Part shown: positions 62,871-64,000 of the stretch, piece after piece | Numbering within the stretch: position 1 is the stretch's first letter | Layout of the letters: every line of letters starts with the position of its first letter | Origin: Scylla paramamosain | Lineage: Eukaryota; Arthropoda; Malacostraca; Decapoda; Portunidae | Direction of reading: 5' to 3' | Length of the DNA stretch: 64,000 nt | NCBI RefSeq assembly: GCF_035594125.1 | Contig: NC_087173.1 | Location: 15,588,255-15,652,254, forward strand | Notes under the pieces: model-generated | What the model saw: only the letters and a program-made list of their open reading frames with translations | What the model was told of the DNA's origin: nothing | Database searches by the model: none | Program-made: the position numbers and the translations under genes

Positions 62871-63171
62871 TGTAGGAGTACATAGATACACCATTAGAAG
62901 TTCGAGGTAGGTTCCAGTAATGCGGTTTACACCTCGTTGGGTACTGCCACGGTCTCGGTCATTCGGCTGACTGGACGCCTACCTAAAGCACCACACACTC
63001 ACGCCTGCAATGGTTTTCCTTTATTGTGATTTAAGCATCACCTGGAGTTTGGGTCTCTGTTGTATACTTGCTGTGACCGTGTCTGGGGAATCTAACTGCG
63101 CCTGTGAACAGCGCCCGCAAATAAACTCACGGCACCTGTCTGGAAGTTTCTGTACCAATCCCCGCTCTACA
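62871..63171 (+). repeat. G4 3' LTR (301 bp)
   Basis: Begins TGTAGGAGTACATAG and ends CTCTACA, with a single copy of the 69-bp segment duplicated in the 5' LTR. Confidence 0.95.
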
Positions 63172-64000
63172 GACACTCCCTCAACTTTTTCTTCATTAAC
63201 TTCTGCTGCAACATTCGCGGTCTAAGATCTAATTTTCAATCTGTAGAACACCACCTCTCCTCTTCTAAACCTCATCTTCTTTTCCTCACTGAAACTAAGG
63301 TGTCTGAGGCAACTGACAGTAGCCCCTTTTCTGTTCCCTCCTACTTTCTCTATCCTCATTTTCAATCCAAAGCTGGATGTTGCGTTTATGTGCGCAACGA
63401 CTTAACCTGCTCTCGTGGCCACGCTCTTGAATCTTCCGAGTTTTCCACCATCTGGCTACGACTATAGAATCACTCTCAAACTAAATTTATCTGTGCTGTA
63501 TACCTCTCACCTAATTCCTCTGATTATAAGAAATTCTTTGACTACTTAACTCCCAAAATGCAGCACATTCTGACTCTTTTCCCTTTTGCAGAGATCTCTA
63601 TTCTTGGAGACTTCAATGTTCACCACCAGCTTTGACTTTTCTCTCCCTTCACTGACCATCCTGGTGAATTAGCCTTCAACTTTGCTATCCTCCACTACCT
63701 AGAGCAATTGGTGCAACACCCTACTCGTATTCCTGATCGACTTGGAGATACGCCAAACATTCTTGATCTTTTCCTGACCTCTAATCCTTCTGCTTATGCT
63801 GTCACCCTCTCTTCTCCGTTGGGTTCCTCCAATCAAAATCCCATATCTGTATCTTGTCCTGTCGCTCCAATCCCTCCTCAGCATCCCCTAAGCGAAGGTG
63901 CCTCTGGTGTTTTGCCTCTGCTAGTTGGTGGGGACCTGAGGAGGTATTCTGCTAATTTCCCTTGGAATGACTACTACTTCAGTGTGCCGAGCACATGGCA
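63172..64000 (+). mobile_element. LINE-B copy j, 3' part (APE region, runs off window)
   Basis: It resumes after G4 with [17 protein letters not shown] sequence and runs through the APE domain ([52 protein letters not shown]). TAG and TGA stops and small indels are present. It continues past the end of the window. Confidence 0.9.

Larger units (their letters stand above)
58244..63171 (+). mobile_element. Ty3/Gypsy element G4 (CsRn1-like), complete with LTRs
   Basis: 5' LTR 58244-58613, primer site, gag, PR, RT, RH, INT, polypurine tract, 3' LTR 62871-63171, flanked by GACA target duplications. Domain order and the style of PR-RT-INT match the CsRn1 clade of Ty3/Gypsy. The LTRs differ at roughly a dozen sites plus one 69-bp duplication, so insertion is not very recent. 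All ORFs are broken. Confidence 0.93.

Overview
The window looks like repeat-dense genomic DNA of a decapod crustacean (shrimp, crab or crayfish type). The evidence is very long (GA), (TG) and (TA) microsatellites, several families of APE-type LINEs and Ty3/Gypsy elements that insert into one another, hAT- and pogo-like MITEs, and almost no host coding sequence. The organism is inferred from style; no species marker was seen. There is no bacterial operon, CRISPR array, rRNA or recognisable tRNA.

Layout. 1-9.1 kb: two head-to-tail copies of one non-LTR family (LINE-A). A1 (27-4676) is a relic split by two insertions and a (GA)n expansion. A2 (4677-9000) has an intact SGNH-esterase-like ORF1 and an intact APE-RT ORF2, which share one reading frame and are separated by a single UGA. 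9.1-19.2 kb: LINE fragments, a Gypsy gag-protease relic on the minus strand, and a minus-strand LINE-B copy carrying a plus-strand LINE-B insertion and a hAT-type MITE. 19.5-22.5 kb: three small minus-strand exons that join in phase into a SAM-like domain; this is the only convincing host gene. Two inverted-repeat elements lie in its large intron. 23-29.4 kb: a GCGAATGCG-rich repeat element, a solo-LTR-like block and a broken minus-strand Gypsy element with gag, PR, RT, RH and INT. 29.4-34.8 kb: a LINE-B copy split by LINE-E, which has a long open ORF and a 5-bp target duplication. 35-39.9 kb: a pogo-like MITE between (TA)n tracts, LINE fragments, and a tandem satellite with a four-unit higher-order period. 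40-47.3 kb: microsatellites, a degenerate Gypsy pol with a related LTR, and a second copy of the GCGAATGCG element in inverse orientation. 47.3-53.7 kb: three LINE-B copies. 54-57.9 kb: a (GA)n/(GGGA)n array and a gag-protease relic. 57.9-64 kb: a LINE-B copy split by a complete Gypsy element (CsRn1-like, two LTRs, 4-bp TSD) that is coding-dead.

LINE-B (Jockey/CR1-like, 3' end marked by TTGGCCAGTGTCC then CCTACATAAAA) is the commonest family, with ten copies plus one tail fragment. Nesting gives a relative order: most LINE-B copies came first, and LINE-E, the 58-63 kb Gypsy element and the hAT MITE inserted into them later. Only LINE-A2 and LINE-E keep long intact ORFs.
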